Assembly: GCA_035310125.1 (NCBI GenBank)
Contig: DATGEP010000024.1
Location: 1 to 45,462, forward strand
Source of the DNA: DATGEP01 sp035310125
GTDB lineage: Bacteria > Chloroflexota > Ktedonobacteria > Ktedonobacterales > JADMIN01
Direction: 5' to 3'
Length of the DNA: 45,462 nucleotides
Below, piece by piece: positions 25,526 through 34,013 of the stretch (position 1 is the stretch's first letter; every line of letters begins with the position of its first letter). Below the pieces are notes generated by a model, which was given only the letters and a program-made list of their open reading frames with translations, was not told where the DNA came from and ran no database searches. Position numbers and translations under genes: made by a program.

Positions 25526-25563
25526 AAACAAAAAGCCCCGGCATCCTGAGAGGAAACCGGGGA
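25526..25563 (-). terminator. Rho-independent terminator of the NiCoT gene
   Basis: On the minus strand a CCCCGG stem pairs with CCGGGG across a loop of about 15 bases and is followed at once by CTTTTTGTTT. It lies about 20 bases past the transporter stop codon. Confidence 0.8.
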
Positions 25564-25580
25564 CACTTGGCAGGGAAAAA

Positions 25581-26690
25581 TCACTCACCTACGGCGATAC
25601 TCCTGGTGATACCAGCGGGCGCCGACGATGGCGGCGTCACTTCCATCTCGTCGTACTTGTTGACACGGTAAATGATAGTGGAGATACCCCAGCTTACGAC
25701 GAAGATACCGATGATGCCAAAGCCGATGACACCGAAGTCGAGATTAGTGAAGAAGCCCCAGAAGCCGCCGGAGAGATTGAGCTGGCTGCTGACAATCTGT
25801 AGCGTCTCGATTCCACCAACCAACAGAGCGACCAGCACGGAGATGAGCGTGATACTGATGTTGTAGAAGAGCTTGCGGATGGGCTTGACGAAGGCCCAGC
25901 CGTAGGCGCCGAGCATCATCACGCCATCGGTGGTGTCGGCCAGACTCATGCCAGCGGTGAAGAGCAGCGGCAAGAGCACGATCACGTAGAACGGCACGTG
26001 CTGCGCGGCGAAGGTGCCGGAGATGGCGAGCAAACCAACCTCGGTGGCGGTGTCGAAGCCGAGACCAAAGAGGAACCCGACCGGATACATCTTCCAGCTC
26101 TTGTCAATAGTCTTGAAGAGTCCACGGAAGATGCGCGCGAAGAAGCCGCGCTGATTGAGGTAGGCGTCAATCTCCTCTTCGTTATAGGTTCCGCCCCGCG
26201 TAACGCTGCGGAAGGTGCGGACGATCTCCACCAGAATCACAATATTCATGATAGCGATGAGGAAGAGGAATACCGCCGAGACACTCGTTCCTACCAGGCT
26301 ACCAATCTGTTTGAGATTCGAATTGTCGTTGCTCAAACTCGTCGCGAGGAATGCCGAGCCGGCTGCGACACCCGCCGCGAGCAGGAACACCACTGTCGAG
26401 TGTCCAAGGGAGAAAAAGAACCCGACAGCGACAGGCTTCTTCTTTTCCTGCATAAGTTTGCGCGTGACGTTGTCAATGGCGGAAATATGATCGGCGTCTA
26501 CGGCATGTCGCAGGCCGAAGCCGTAGGCTGTCACAGCCAGGGGAAGCAGAGCGGCATAGCGCACTGAAGCGGCAAAAGTCAACGCCCACAGGAGAATGTT
26601 CACCGAGATCAACAGCGAGTAGATGCCGATCACCCGTGGTCGCAAGCCAGGAGTAGTGTCGCTGAATACTCGTCTTAGATTAGCGATCAT
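25581..26690 (-). CDS. NiCoT-family nickel/cobalt permease (HoxN/NixA type)
   Basis: About 369 residues with eight predicted membrane helices. The family signature is present: GLRHAVDADHISAIDN in helix II (the H-x4-D-H metal-binding motif) and LGFDTATEVGLLA in helix V, with the later SLADTTDGVMM block. NiCoT proteins import Ni or Co at high affinity for urease, hydrogenase or cobalamin enzymes; none of these is in the window. The ATG at 26690 has GGAG seven bases upstream; a GTG two codons earlier is also in frame. Its upstream region contains a large hairpin and GTAC palindromes, followed further up by a Fur-family gene on the same strand. Confidence 0.93.
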   Translation of the reverse strand: MIANLRRVFSDTTPGLRPRVIGIYSLLISVNILLWALTFAASVRYAALLPLAVTAYGFGLRHAVDADHISAIDNVTRKLMQEKKKPVAVGFFFSLGHSTVVFLLAAGVAAGSAFLATSLSNDNSNLKQIGSLVGTSVSAVFLFLIAIMNIVILVEIVRTFRSVTRGGTYNEEEIDAYLNQRGFFARIFRGLFKTIDKSWKMYPVGFLFGLGFDTATEVGLLAISGTFAAQHVPFYVIVLLPLLFTAGMSLADTTDGVMMLGAYGWAFVKPIRKLFYNISITLISVLVALLVGGIETLQIVSSQLNLSGGFWGFFTNLDFGVIGFGIIGIFVVSWGISTIIYRVNKYDEMEVTPPSSAPAGITRSIAVGE

Positions 26691-26716
26691 TTCCACGCTC
26701 CAATCTGTCGCATATA

Positions 26717-26747
26717 CCTTCCAGATACGGGTACGCTATCTGGAAGG
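26717..26747. promoter_or_regulatory. 11-bp inverted repeat in the NiCoT leader
   Basis: CCTTCCAGATA pairs perfectly with TATCTGGAAGG across nine bases. It lies about 27 bases upstream of the transporter start. There is no T-run after it in the direction of transcription, so it could be an operator or an RNA leader hairpin rather than a terminator. Confidence 0.65.
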
Positions 26748-26824
26748 AGTTGCCTTTGGGGCGTCTTGAGGCCCACCTACCCTCACGGACGTGCGAGGCT
26801 GTGAAAGCCTCGGCATAGGTACAG

Positions 26825-26925
26825 GTACATGTACACCATAACAGTTTCAGCGGCGTTCTTGCAAATATTCGCATCTGCTGGAAGTCGCGTTACGGTAAGA
26901 CATGTACGAGCGAATACTGGTACAT
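26825..26925. promoter_or_regulatory. GTAC-rich palindromes between the Fur-family and NiCoT genes
   Basis: GTACATGTAC (26825-26834) is a perfect palindrome. ATGTAC and GTACAT at 26902-26907 and 26920-26925 form an inverted repeat with a 12-base spacer. The shared GTACAT half-site suggests a binding site for a dimeric metal regulator, most simply the adjacent Fur-family protein. Confidence 0.5.
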
Positions 26926-26955
26926 ACACGAGGCCCGCAAAGATAGTTGGGGGAG

Positions 26956-27483
26956 TTAGTGCCGGTCTCCAGAGTCACTTTCTTCGCTATCGTCAGTCGT
27001 GGGAAAGGATAATTCATGACTTGCCGCAGGGGAGCGGCTGGCATCCAAACAGGCTTTGCAGACGCCGAAAAGGCCGATGTGGCGCGCGCTGGCGCGGAAG
27101 CCGAAGTCGCGCAGCAGCCGCTCACGCATGGGAACGAGCAGCGCATCGTCTACTTCCATGACGAAGCCGCAGTGCTCGCAGACGAGATGATGGTGCAGCG
27201 TATCGCCCACGATCTCGAATTCGGACGCCCCTCCGCCCAGGTCAGACTGCGTTACGAGTCCCACTGAAGTGAGCAAGTCGAGTGCGCGATAAATCGTGGC
27301 AAGGTTGATGGCGGGATAGCGTTCCGCCGTCCAGCGCATGATCTCATCGGCTGTCATGTGGCCGCCGCTGGTTGCCAGCGCCTCCAAGACGAGAAGACGC
27401 TGCGGAGTCACGCGGAGGCCCAGGTGCCGAAAACGCGCGATAAACTCTTCTCGCTGCGAGCGAATAGGGGGATATGTTGCCAT
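26956..27483 (-). CDS. Fur-family metalloregulator, possibly nickel-responsive
   Basis: 175 residues. The winged helix is clear (GLRVTPQRLLVLEAL, INLATIYRALDLLTSVGLV), as are HHHLVCEHCGFVMEVDD with the first Cys pair and GVCKAC at the C-terminus. A charged tail (TTDDSEESDSGDRH) could add metal ligands. It lies directly upstream of the NiCoT gene on the same strand, which makes a Nur-like nickel role attractive; that is inference from context. It is distinct in sequence from the Fur-family protein at 21592. GAGG stands eight bases before the ATG. Confidence 0.9.
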   Translation of the reverse strand: MATYPPIRSQREEFIARFRHLGLRVTPQRLLVLEALATSGGHMTADEIMRWTAERYPAINLATIYRALDLLTSVGLVTQSDLGGGASEFEIVGDTLHHHLVCEHCGFVMEVDDALLVPMRERLLRDFGFRASARHIGLFGVCKACLDASRSPAASHELSFPTTDDSEESDSGDRH

Positions 27484-27613
27484 GCCAGGTGCCTCGCCAG
27501 ATTTCCTTCTGTTCGCGGCTTTCGCTCCACTGCGCGCTGGCCGTGTGCGAAAGCCGCCGCCCTCAGCATACCACGCCGCGCCAGGGCAAGGATGTCATCA
27601 CCGCCAACTCATA

Positions 27614-27643
27614 TTGACTTTCCGTTCTATGTGACGGTATCTT
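27614..27643 (+). promoter_or_regulatory. Promoter candidate for the osmoprotectant ABC operon
   Basis: TTGACT and TATCTT are separated by 18 bases, about 190 bases upstream of the ATPase gene. Confidence 0.55.
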
Positions 27644-27720
27644 CTCAGGGACGTTGCGAGTGGCTGGTATGGCAGCCAACTCTTCCAGACGATGTCACGC
27701 AAAGACCTCCGCCCGGACAC

Positions 27721-27739
27721 TATACACGGGCAGTGTATA
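27721..27739. promoter_or_regulatory. Operator-like palindrome upstream of the ABC operon
   Basis: TATACAC-GGGCA-GTGTATA is a perfect 7-5-7 inverted repeat. It lies about 75 bases downstream of the -10 candidate and 90 bases before the ATPase start. That position would suit a repressor roadblock, or the left arm (TATACA) may be a second -10 box. Confidence 0.6.
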
Positions 27740-27829
27740 CCGCGAGATGGCGACATAGGTCATGCGTGAGAGGAAACACGAGCATCGTCGCGCTTCGCGC
27801 GAAGGTGGCGAGAGAAACGCGAGCGCGCT

Positions 27830-28840
27830 ATGGCGAAGATCGAATTCGTTGATGTCTCCAAGTCATATCCCGGAGCTGCGAAGCCCGCGGTGGATCATGT
27901 CAGCTTCACCGTTCGCGAGGGCGGCATCTGTATGCTGCTGGGCACCTCCGGCTCCGGCAAAACGACCCTATTACGGATGGTCAACCGGCTGATTGACCCC
28001 ACGTCCGGGTCCATTCTGATTGATGGCACCGCAACCACCGCACAAGACCCAATCGCCCTACGGCGCTCGATAGGCTACGTCATTCAGCAGGTCGGTCTCT
28101 TTCCGCATCTCACCGTCGAAGAGAATGTGCGCGTGGTGCCTTCGATCCTTGGCGAGTCCGCCGCCGAATCGACAGACCGCGTGGACGAGCTGCTGGTACT
28201 GGTGGGCCTTCCGCCCCAGGAATTTCGTAAGCGCTATCCCCGCCAGCTCAGTGGCGGCCAGCAGCAGCGTGTGGGCCTGGCGCGCGCCTTAGCCGCCGAT
28301 CCTGCTTTGCTGCTGATGGACGAGCCATTTGGCGCGCTAGACGCGATTACACGTACTCGAATGCAGGATGAGTTATTGCACATCCAGCGCGACATGCACA
28401 AAACAATCCTCTTCGTGACACATGATGTTGAAGAAGCGTTCAGACTCGGGGACCAGATTGTTATCTTGACGGATGGCAAGCTCATGCAGGAAGGCACACC
28501 TATTGAGCTGCTGGCCTCCCCCGCTAATGACTTCGTGGCCCAGCTCGTCGGGGCGGATAATGTCGTGCGGCAGTTCGAGTATCTGCCGGTGATGATGGCG
28601 CTTGAGCCTGCGACCGGCCCAGCCAGGGAGCGCATATCGGCGGAGGCTCCGCTGCTCGATGGGCTGCTACAGCTGATCCAGACCGGGCAGACGGCGCTGG
28701 CCGTCGAAGAGCGTGGCGAGATGCGGGGGCAGGTCACGCTGGCGAGCATCTCCCGCGCGCTACGAGAGCGGAAGCCCGATGCCGCTGCCACAGGTGACGC
28801 GCAGCCCTCAGATGCCGCTTCCGCGGTAGCTGGCGCTTAG
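27830..28840 (+). CDS. Osmoprotectant ABC transporter ATPase (OpuCA/ProV-like)
   Basis: 336 residues. Walker A GTSGSGKTT, Q-loop QQVGLFPHLTVEEN, signature LSGGQQQRVGLARAL, Walker B LLLMDEPFGALD and the switch His in FVTHDVEEA are all present. After residue 235 there is a C-terminal extension whose last part (TGQTALAVEERGEMRGQVTL) looks like a single, weak CBS-type segment, compared with the paired CBS domains of OpuCA. It would energise import of compatible solutes such as glycine betaine. The ribosome site is weak (GAGAGAAA well upstream). It is the first gene of an operon with two permeases and a lipoprotein. Confidence 0.93.
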   Translation: MAKIEFVDVSKSYPGAAKPAVDHVSFTVREGGICMLLGTSGSGKTTLLRMVNRLIDPTSGSILIDGTATTAQDPIALRRSIGYVIQQVGLFPHLTVEENVRVVPSILGESAAESTDRVDELLVLVGLPPQEFRKRYPRQLSGGQQQRVGLARALAADPALLLMDEPFGALDAITRTRMQDELLHIQRDMHKTILFVTHDVEEAFRLGDQIVILTDGKLMQEGTPIELLASPANDFVAQLVGADNVVRQFEYLPVMMALEPATGPARERISAEAPLLDGLLQLIQTGQTALAVEERGEMRGQVTLASISRALRERKPDAAATGDAQPSDAASAVAGA

Positions 28841-28856
28841 GTAGAGACGTTAAACG

Positions 28857-29513
28857 ATGAGTTACATATTTGACGGCTTCAACTGGGACCTCAGCGATCC
28901 GACGAGCATTCCGAATCTGCTGTTCCAGCACCTCATCATTACGGGAATCAGCCTGGCCATCGGGCTGTTGATCGCGGTTCCCGTCGGCGTGCTCGCCGCG
29001 CGCTATACGAAAATCTATCTACCGGCTATCACGCTGGCGGGTATTCTCTATACATTGCCCAGTCTCGCGTTCATGGCGCTGCTGATCCCGTTTACGGGAC
29101 TGAACCCGCCGACTGTTATCATTCCGCTCGTGCTGTACACGCAGGTGGTGCTCATCCGCAATATCGTCGCGGCGATACGCGCGGTGGACCCGGCGCTGCT
29201 CGAAGTTGGCCGCGCGATGGGCATGACCGAGCGGCAGGTGCTCTTCCGCGTCAGCTTCCCGCTGGCGCTGCCCGTCATCGTAGCGGGCCTGCGTGTCGCC
29301 GCCGTCACCACCATCGGTATCGCGACTATCGGCCCCTTGTTCGGCGTCCCAGACCTTGGCTACCTCATCTTCCAGGGCTTCAACTTTCGCATCAACGTAC
29401 AGATCGAGGCGGGTGTCATTCTCGTCAGTGCTCTGGCTGTGGGCGTGGACCTCCTATTGCTGGCCCTCCAATCGTTTCTAAGCCGTGGGCGTCAAGTCGT
29501 CGCCGTGGCGTGA
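28857..29513 (+). CDS. Osmoprotectant ABC transporter permease (OpuCB-like)
   Basis: 218 residues, about five membrane helices. The permease EAA loop that contacts the ATPase is visible: VDPALLEVGRAMGMTERQVLFRV. IPLVLYTQVVLIRNIVAAIR is typical of the OpuCB/OpuBB/ProW group. It begins 16 bases after the ATPase gene. The second permease follows after about 80 bases. Confidence 0.92.
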   Translation: MSYIFDGFNWDLSDPTSIPNLLFQHLIITGISLAIGLLIAVPVGVLAARYTKIYLPAITLAGILYTLPSLAFMALLIPFTGLNPPTVIIPLVLYTQVVLIRNIVAAIRAVDPALLEVGRAMGMTERQVLFRVSFPLALPVIVAGLRVAAVTTIGIATIGPLFGVPDLGYLIFQGFNFRINVQIEAGVILVSALAVGVDLLLLALQSFLSRGRQVVAVA

Positions 29514-29593
29514 AAATGAGCCGCCGGGGCGAGTGTAACAATCCGATGGCATAGAGAGACAAAGCCAACAGGTGGAGAGGGGACCTTCGGGCA

Positions 29594-30310
29594 GTGCTTC
29601 AACAGATCATTCAATTCATCACCAACCCGCAATATCAATTTGCCCAGGAAACGCTGACCACGCTGGAGCTGAGCGTGGTGCCGATTCTGCTGGCGATTGT
29701 TATTGGCATCACGGTCGGGATTCTTGTGGCTCAACGTCGAGTCGCCGCATTCCTTGCCGCCAACCTGAGCGGGCTGGCGCGCGCTATTCCCACGCTCGCG
29801 TTTCTGGCGATTGCGCTGCCCTACCTGGGCATCGGCTTCTGGCCATCGGTTGTCGCACTGACAGCGTTGGGTATCCCACCTATTCTGCTGAATACCATCG
29901 CGGGGTTGCGAAGCATTGATCCCGCGATCATTGACGCGGGCCGGGGCATGGGAATGACCTCCGTGCAGATGCTCACACGCATTCAGATTCCGCTCGTGCT
30001 GCCCGTCGTCTCAGCGGGTGTGCGCACGTCGGCGGTGCAAATCGTCGCGACCGTGCCCCTGGCCGCGCTGATAGGCGGCCAGGGCTACGGTGATTACATC
30101 ACCTTGGGGCTGAGCGGCGAGGCGCACAACACCGAGCTGATTCTCGGCGCCCTCGCCATCGCGCTCCTGGCATTGCTCGTCGAGCTGCTGATGGCTACCG
30201 CACAGCGGGCAGCGACTCCGGCGGGCTTGCGCGTTCCTACTGCTCCAGATGTGAAGGCGGGGGAAAATAACGCTGATAGACCGACACCGGCTCGAGTAGC
30301 CGTTTCATAG
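29594..30310 (+). CDS. Osmoprotectant ABC transporter permease (OpuCD-like)
   Basis: 238 residues with five or six membrane helices and an EAA loop, IDAGRGMGMTSVQMLTRIQI, closely parallel to that of the first permease. ALGIPPILLNTIAGLRSID is the family block in front of it. The start is a GTG preceded by GGAGAGGGGA. A hydrophilic C-terminal tail of about 30 residues extends beyond the last helix. Together with the first permease it would form the membrane channel of the transporter. Confidence 0.92.
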   Translation: MLQQIIQFITNPQYQFAQETLTTLELSVVPILLAIVIGITVGILVAQRRVAAFLAANLSGLARAIPTLAFLAIALPYLGIGFWPSVVALTALGIPPILLNTIAGLRSIDPAIIDAGRGMGMTSVQMLTRIQIPLVLPVVSAGVRTSAVQIVATVPLAALIGGQGYGDYITLGLSGEAHNTELILGALAIALLALLVELLMATAQRAATPAGLRVPTAPDVKAGENNADRPTPARVAVS

Positions 30311-30478
30311 GGCGACCAGCAGAATAGGAACCCGGCGGGTAACTAAAGTTCGCCCCAAAATCCCTGTTGCCAGTGTCCACCGGGCATTATGCGGTGGTCG
30401 AGTAGTGAAGACGATGTGAAGAGATTCTCGCGCATGGTGCGAAACCGCCCGCGCGTGCTCTTCGGAGGTAAACAAATC

Positions 30479-31429
30479 ATGGCATCGGCTCGAACAGGCC
30501 TTTTTGGCAAGCTGTTGGGGGTTGTGTTACTGCTGACAGTGCTTACGCTCGCCGGATGTGGCGGCGGTGGCAGCGGCACGGGTGGCTCCAATAACGCAAA
30601 GCCCGGCGACGGCATCAAGGTTGTCGTCGCTAGCAAGAAAGACGCTGATGGACAGATTCTGGCGGAGATGTACTATCTCCTGTTGCAAAACCAGGGCTAT
30701 AACGTGACCTTGCGGTTAGGCCTGGGTGACAACAAGGTGGTGGACGCCGCCATCAAGAGCAACCAGATTGACATTTACCCAGAATTTACCGGCACCGCAC
30801 TGGGAAACTACGCTCTGGCCACGACGCAAAACCCGCAGACCGCCTACTCCGAAGTCAAGACCTATTATGAGCAGCAGTTCCACATCACGTGGCTCGACGC
30901 CGCTTATGGTCTGAACGACAGCTACGGCATCTGCACCTCGCAGGCGAACGCGCAGAAGTACAACCTCAAGACGCTCGATGATCTGGCGAAAGTCTCGAGC
31001 CAGTTCACGCTGGCGGGCCAGCAAGACTTCACTGATCCGACGACGGGTGTGCTACCGCCTGTCGCCAAGTCGTATGGCCTGGCGTTCAAGAAAACGGTCA
31101 ACATCAGCGAGCAGCTCAGCTTCGACGCTGTCAAGAACGGCAACGCCGATGTGAACGAGTGCTACACCACCGATCCGGCCATCATCACCGACAACTTTGT
31201 GCTGCTCACCGACGACAAGACCGTCTTCCCGAACTACAATCCCGCGCCCATCGTTCGTGACGCTCTGCTCACCCAGTCTCCGGCCATCGCCACAACGCTC
31301 AATCCGCTCGCGGCGAAGCTAACTACGGCTAGCCAGACGGCGCTGATCAAAGCGGTCAGTGTGGACGGCAAGAGTATCAAGGAAGTCGCACAAACGTTCC
31401 TTCAGCAGCAGGGGTTGCTGCCTTCATAG
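30479..31429 (+). CDS. Osmoprotectant-binding lipoprotein (OpuCC/OpuBC-like)
   Basis: 316 residues. A lipoprotein signal (LLGVVLLLTVLTLAGC) with a Gly/Ser-rich linker follows a basic start. The substrate-binding fold of the OpuAC/OpuBC/ProX group is recognisable from IKVVVASKKDADGQILAEMY, NQIDIYPEFTGTALGNY and NGNADVNECYTTDPAI. The ATG at 30479 has GGAGG ten bases upstream; the open frame to 30389 is not needed. It is the last gene of the operon. The ligand (betaine, choline, carnitine or another quaternary amine) cannot be told from the visible residues. Confidence 0.93.
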   Translation: MASARTGLFGKLLGVVLLLTVLTLAGCGGGGSGTGGSNNAKPGDGIKVVVASKKDADGQILAEMYYLLLQNQGYNVTLRLGLGDNKVVDAAIKSNQIDIYPEFTGTALGNYALATTQNPQTAYSEVKTYYEQQFHITWLDAAYGLNDSYGICTSQANAQKYNLKTLDDLAKVSSQFTLAGQQDFTDPTTGVLPPVAKSYGLAFKKTVNISEQLSFDAVKNGNADVNECYTTDPAIITDNFVLLTDDKTVFPNYNPAPIVRDALLTQSPAIATTLNPLAAKLTTASQTALIKAVSVDGKSIKEVAQTFLQQQGLLPS

Positions 31430-31444
31430 CAGTCTCGCTTCTCC

Positions 31445-31490
31445 GCCAGGAGACCAGAATTCACTGGTCCCCTGGCACGGATTCTGGTCT
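31445..31490 (+). terminator. Alternative hairpins after the ABC operon
   Basis: AGACCAGAAT (31451-31460) is the perfect complement of ATTCTGGTCT (31481-31490). A competing hairpin pairs GCCAGG/CCTGGC and ACCAG/CTGGT within 31445-31476. No T-run follows, so it may be a factor-dependent end or an mRNA-stabilising structure. Confidence 0.5.
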
Positions 31491-31622
31491 TGCTATCTCC
31501 ACGACACCTTCGCGCCCAGCCGCAAAGGTGGTTCTTGTGGCCGCGAGCTTCCATCCGAGAGTGGCCTTCAGCCGTTGACCCAGCTCGGACGTGAGGCGCA
31601 TCTCACCTTTCCCACCGATAGC

Positions 31623-31651
31623 TTGACTTCTATTGATTCACCGGGGATAAT
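31623..31651 (+). promoter_or_regulatory. Strong promoter candidate for the RSH pair
   Basis: TTGACT (31623-31628), a 17-base spacer and GATAAT (31646-31651). It lies about 136 bases before the first RSH start codon. Confidence 0.7.
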
Positions 31652-31686
31652 ACGAGGAACGCGCCACGTCAACGATGACCATAGAG

Positions 31687-31724
31687 CGCGCGGGCAGCGA
31701 GGGCCGCCCGCGCGTTTGTGTGTT
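31687..31724 (+). terminator. Terminator-like hairpin in the RSH leader
   Basis: CGCGCGGGC pairs with GCCCGCGCG across a ten-base loop and is followed by TTTGTGTGTT. It begins about 30 bases after the expected transcription start and ends 63 bases before the gene, so it could act as an attenuator. Confidence 0.55.
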
Positions 31725-31787
31725 CGCCAACCGCGCACCGCCTACACTCCCCTTCATCCATCGCGGAAAGGGGCTGGGTTAGGTACC

Positions 31788-33962
31788 ATGTCCGTAACAG
31801 CCCATATACACAATCCAGTGTGGCCCATTCGCGGCTCCGATGGCGCGAATGGGCAAAACGACGACAGCCCCACTGAGGCGAGCCAAAAACCGCCCCGGAA
31901 CGCCTCTCTGCGTGCCCTGCTAGACCTCTGTGCCCGCTACATGCCCCCCCAGGACCTTCCTCTCATCCGCGATGCCTACCGTGTCGCTGAAGTCGCCCAT
32001 CGTGGTGTTCGGCGCAAATCCGGCGAGCCGTATATCGAGCATCCCCTCGCTGTCGCTCGCATTCTCGCCGAGCTTGCCATGGATGCTCAGGGAATCGCCG
32101 CTGCCCTCCTGCATGACACCGTCGAAGACACCAAACTCACTCAAAATGATGTCGAAACTCGCTTTGGGCCTGTCATCGCGAGCATCGTGGATGGCGTTAC
32201 CAAATTCTCTGCCGTCGAATCCTCTGATTCCTCTCCCATCCTAGGCATAGGCTCCAAGCTCCGCGTGCAGGTCGAAACCGTGCGCAAGCTCTTCCTCGCC
32301 ATGAGCCAGGATCCCCGCGTCGTCCTGCTCAAGCTCGCCGACCGTCTGCATAATCTGCGCACTCTCGCCTCCATGACGCCAGCCCAGCAGCACGCCAAAG
32401 CACGCGAGACGCTGGATATCTTCGCTCCCCTCGCCGGTCGCATCGGCTTGCATCTCTTCAAGACCGAGCTGGAAGACCTCGCATTCTTCTATCTCGACCC
32501 CGAAGCCTTTGCGCACACCGTTCAGCGGCTTGCTGAAGAGACTGAGCGTCACACCGACTGGGCCACGCGAATGTGTGATCGCATGCAGCGCGAGCTTGCC
32601 GCTCGTGGCATTCCCGCTATCGTCAACTGGCGCGTTAAACGCCCATACCGCGCCTACACGGAAGCGCAGGTCAGTGGCATGGCCGTCACTCAATTGCACG
32701 ACCTCGTCGCCTTTCGCGTACTCGCCGGTTCCAAGGACGATTGTTATCAGGCGCTCGGTGTCATCCACCACCTCTGGCATCCGCACGACAACCGCATTCG
32801 CGACTATATCGCCAATCCTAAGGTCAACGGCTACCAGTCTCTACACACCGCCGTCTTCGCCTTGGATGGCCAGCTCGCCCAGATTCACATTCGCACCCAT
32901 GAGATGCACCGCGCCACCCAACACGGCGTCACCACCTACTGGCTGGAGCGCGCCGCTGAAGGCACCCCGGTGGATGGCTCTGTGCCCGTGCGAGTGGATG
33001 AGATGCTTGCCTGGGTGACTCAGCTAGCCACTTGGCACCGCGAGCTTGGCCTTAGCGCCGCCGATTTCGTTGCTACTCTGCGCGGCGACCTCTTCGATGA
33101 GCAAGTCTTCGTCTTTACACCCAAAGGCGATATTCGCGAGCTTCCCGAAGGGTCCACGGTACTCGATCTTGCCTACCAGATCCACACCCGCATCGGCGAC
33201 CACGCCACCGGCGCCCATATCCAGACCAACTCTTCCGATGGCCTCCTCGTCGCGCGCGACGTACCCGTCTCCTATGTGCTTCAGACCGGCGATGTGGTCA
33301 GGATCAGCACGCAAGCCGACGCCTGGCCGGATTCCACCTGGCGCGACATCGCCCGCACCCGCTATGCCCGCGAGAAGATTACGCGCACACTCCATGCTCG
33401 CAGTCGCGCTGGCGAGACCAATGAAAGCGCCCACCGCGAAGATCCACTGCTGGACGAGGCGCCCACCGAGACGCCACCTTCACTGATGCATCCCTCCGGT
33501 AAACCGGCTCTCGTGGAGCTGGCCCGCTGTTGTTATCCGTGTCCTGGCGATCCCATCGTGGGTGTCGTTCGCCGCGGACGTATCGTCACGATTCACCGCG
33601 ACTGCTGCCATGTCCTGCACGGCATCCTCAGCCGCCGCGCGAAGTCCGGCGCCGACCATTCACAACCGCTCCCCGTCACATGGTCTCAGATCCAGCCCAT
33701 CACGTACCGCGCCCATCTCGCCATCGAGGGCCAGGACCACGAAGGCCTCATGCACGAGCTTGCCGATTGCGCAGCCAGCATGGACCTGAACGTTTCCGGC
33801 GGCATGGCCTACGCGAACCAGGCTCGCTACAAAGCCGCTGTCTCCCTCACGGTAGATATCCCGCCACAGATACGCCTGGACCATGTGCTCCGCCGCTTCC
33901 AGACGGTGCCCGGCATTACCGGTGTCCGCCGCGATACGACCAAGGGCTGTTCTGAGGCATAA
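31788..33962 (+). CDS. RelA/SpoT homologue with intact hydrolase and degenerate synthetase
   Basis: 724 residues, long-RSH layout: HD hydrolase (about 60-200), synthetase (about 240-380), TGS (about 440-500), then a Cys-bearing region (LARCCYPCPGDPIVG) and a C-terminal ACT domain. The hydrolase site is complete: RRKSGEPYIEHP, H109-D110 with E113-D114 (LLHDTVED) and LADRLHNLRTL. In the synthetase half D305 (LHDLVAF) and GYQSLHT remain. However, the catalytic Glu of the usual EIQIRT is Gln (Q365, QIHIRT), the Lys of the usual F/I-K-D-Y-I is Arg (R338), and the SIYxK block reads RAYTEA. It is therefore likely a (p)ppGpp hydrolase only. The start is set by the end of the leader; the ribosome site is weak. 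A second RSH gene follows after 51 bases. Confidence 0.92.
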   Translation: MSVTAHIHNPVWPIRGSDGANGQNDDSPTEASQKPPRNASLRALLDLCARYMPPQDLPLIRDAYRVAEVAHRGVRRKSGEPYIEHPLAVARILAELAMDAQGIAAALLHDTVEDTKLTQNDVETRFGPVIASIVDGVTKFSAVESSDSSPILGIGSKLRVQVETVRKLFLAMSQDPRVVLLKLADRLHNLRTLASMTPAQQHAKARETLDIFAPLAGRIGLHLFKTELEDLAFFYLDPEAFAHTVQRLAEETERHTDWATRMCDRMQRELAARGIPAIVNWRVKRPYRAYTEAQVSGMAVTQLHDLVAFRVLAGSKDDCYQALGVIHHLWHPHDNRIRDYIANPKVNGYQSLHTAVFALDGQLAQIHIRTHEMHRATQHGVTTYWLERAAEGTPVDGSVPVRVDEMLAWVTQLATWHRELGLSAADFVATLRGDLFDEQVFVFTPKGDIRELPEGSTVLDLAYQIHTRIGDHATGAHIQTNSSDGLLVARDVPVSYVLQTGDVVRISTQADAWPDSTWRDIARTRYAREKITRTLHARSRAGETNESAHREDPLLDEAPTETPPSLMHPSGKPALVELARCCYPCPGDPIVGVVRRGRIVTIHRDCCHVLHGILSRRAKSGADHSQPLPVTWSQIQPITYRAHLAIEGQDHEGLMHELADCAASMDLNVSGGMAYANQARYKAAVSLTVDIPPQIRLDHVLRRFQTVPGITGVRRDTTKGCSEA

Positions 33963-34013
33963 TAGAGGAATGCAAAGCATCTCCCGATTTTCGGCCCGCG
34001 ACTGGACCAATCT

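Larger units (their letters stand above)
27484..27829. other. Divergent regulatory region upstream of the opuC-type operon
   Basis: A 346-base gap between a Fur-family gene (minus) and the ABC ATPase (plus). It contains a promoter and a strong palindrome, both listed separately, and no gene. Confidence 0.6.

Noticed and set aside
26697..26955. Cobalamin or nickel/cobalt riboswitch before the NiCoT gene
   Set aside because: None of the conserved cobalamin-box or NiCo junction sequences is seen; the structures are simple palindromes.
27500..27600. Short plus-strand frame downstream of the Fur-family gene start
   Set aside because: No ribosome site or conserved sequence; it is intergenic.
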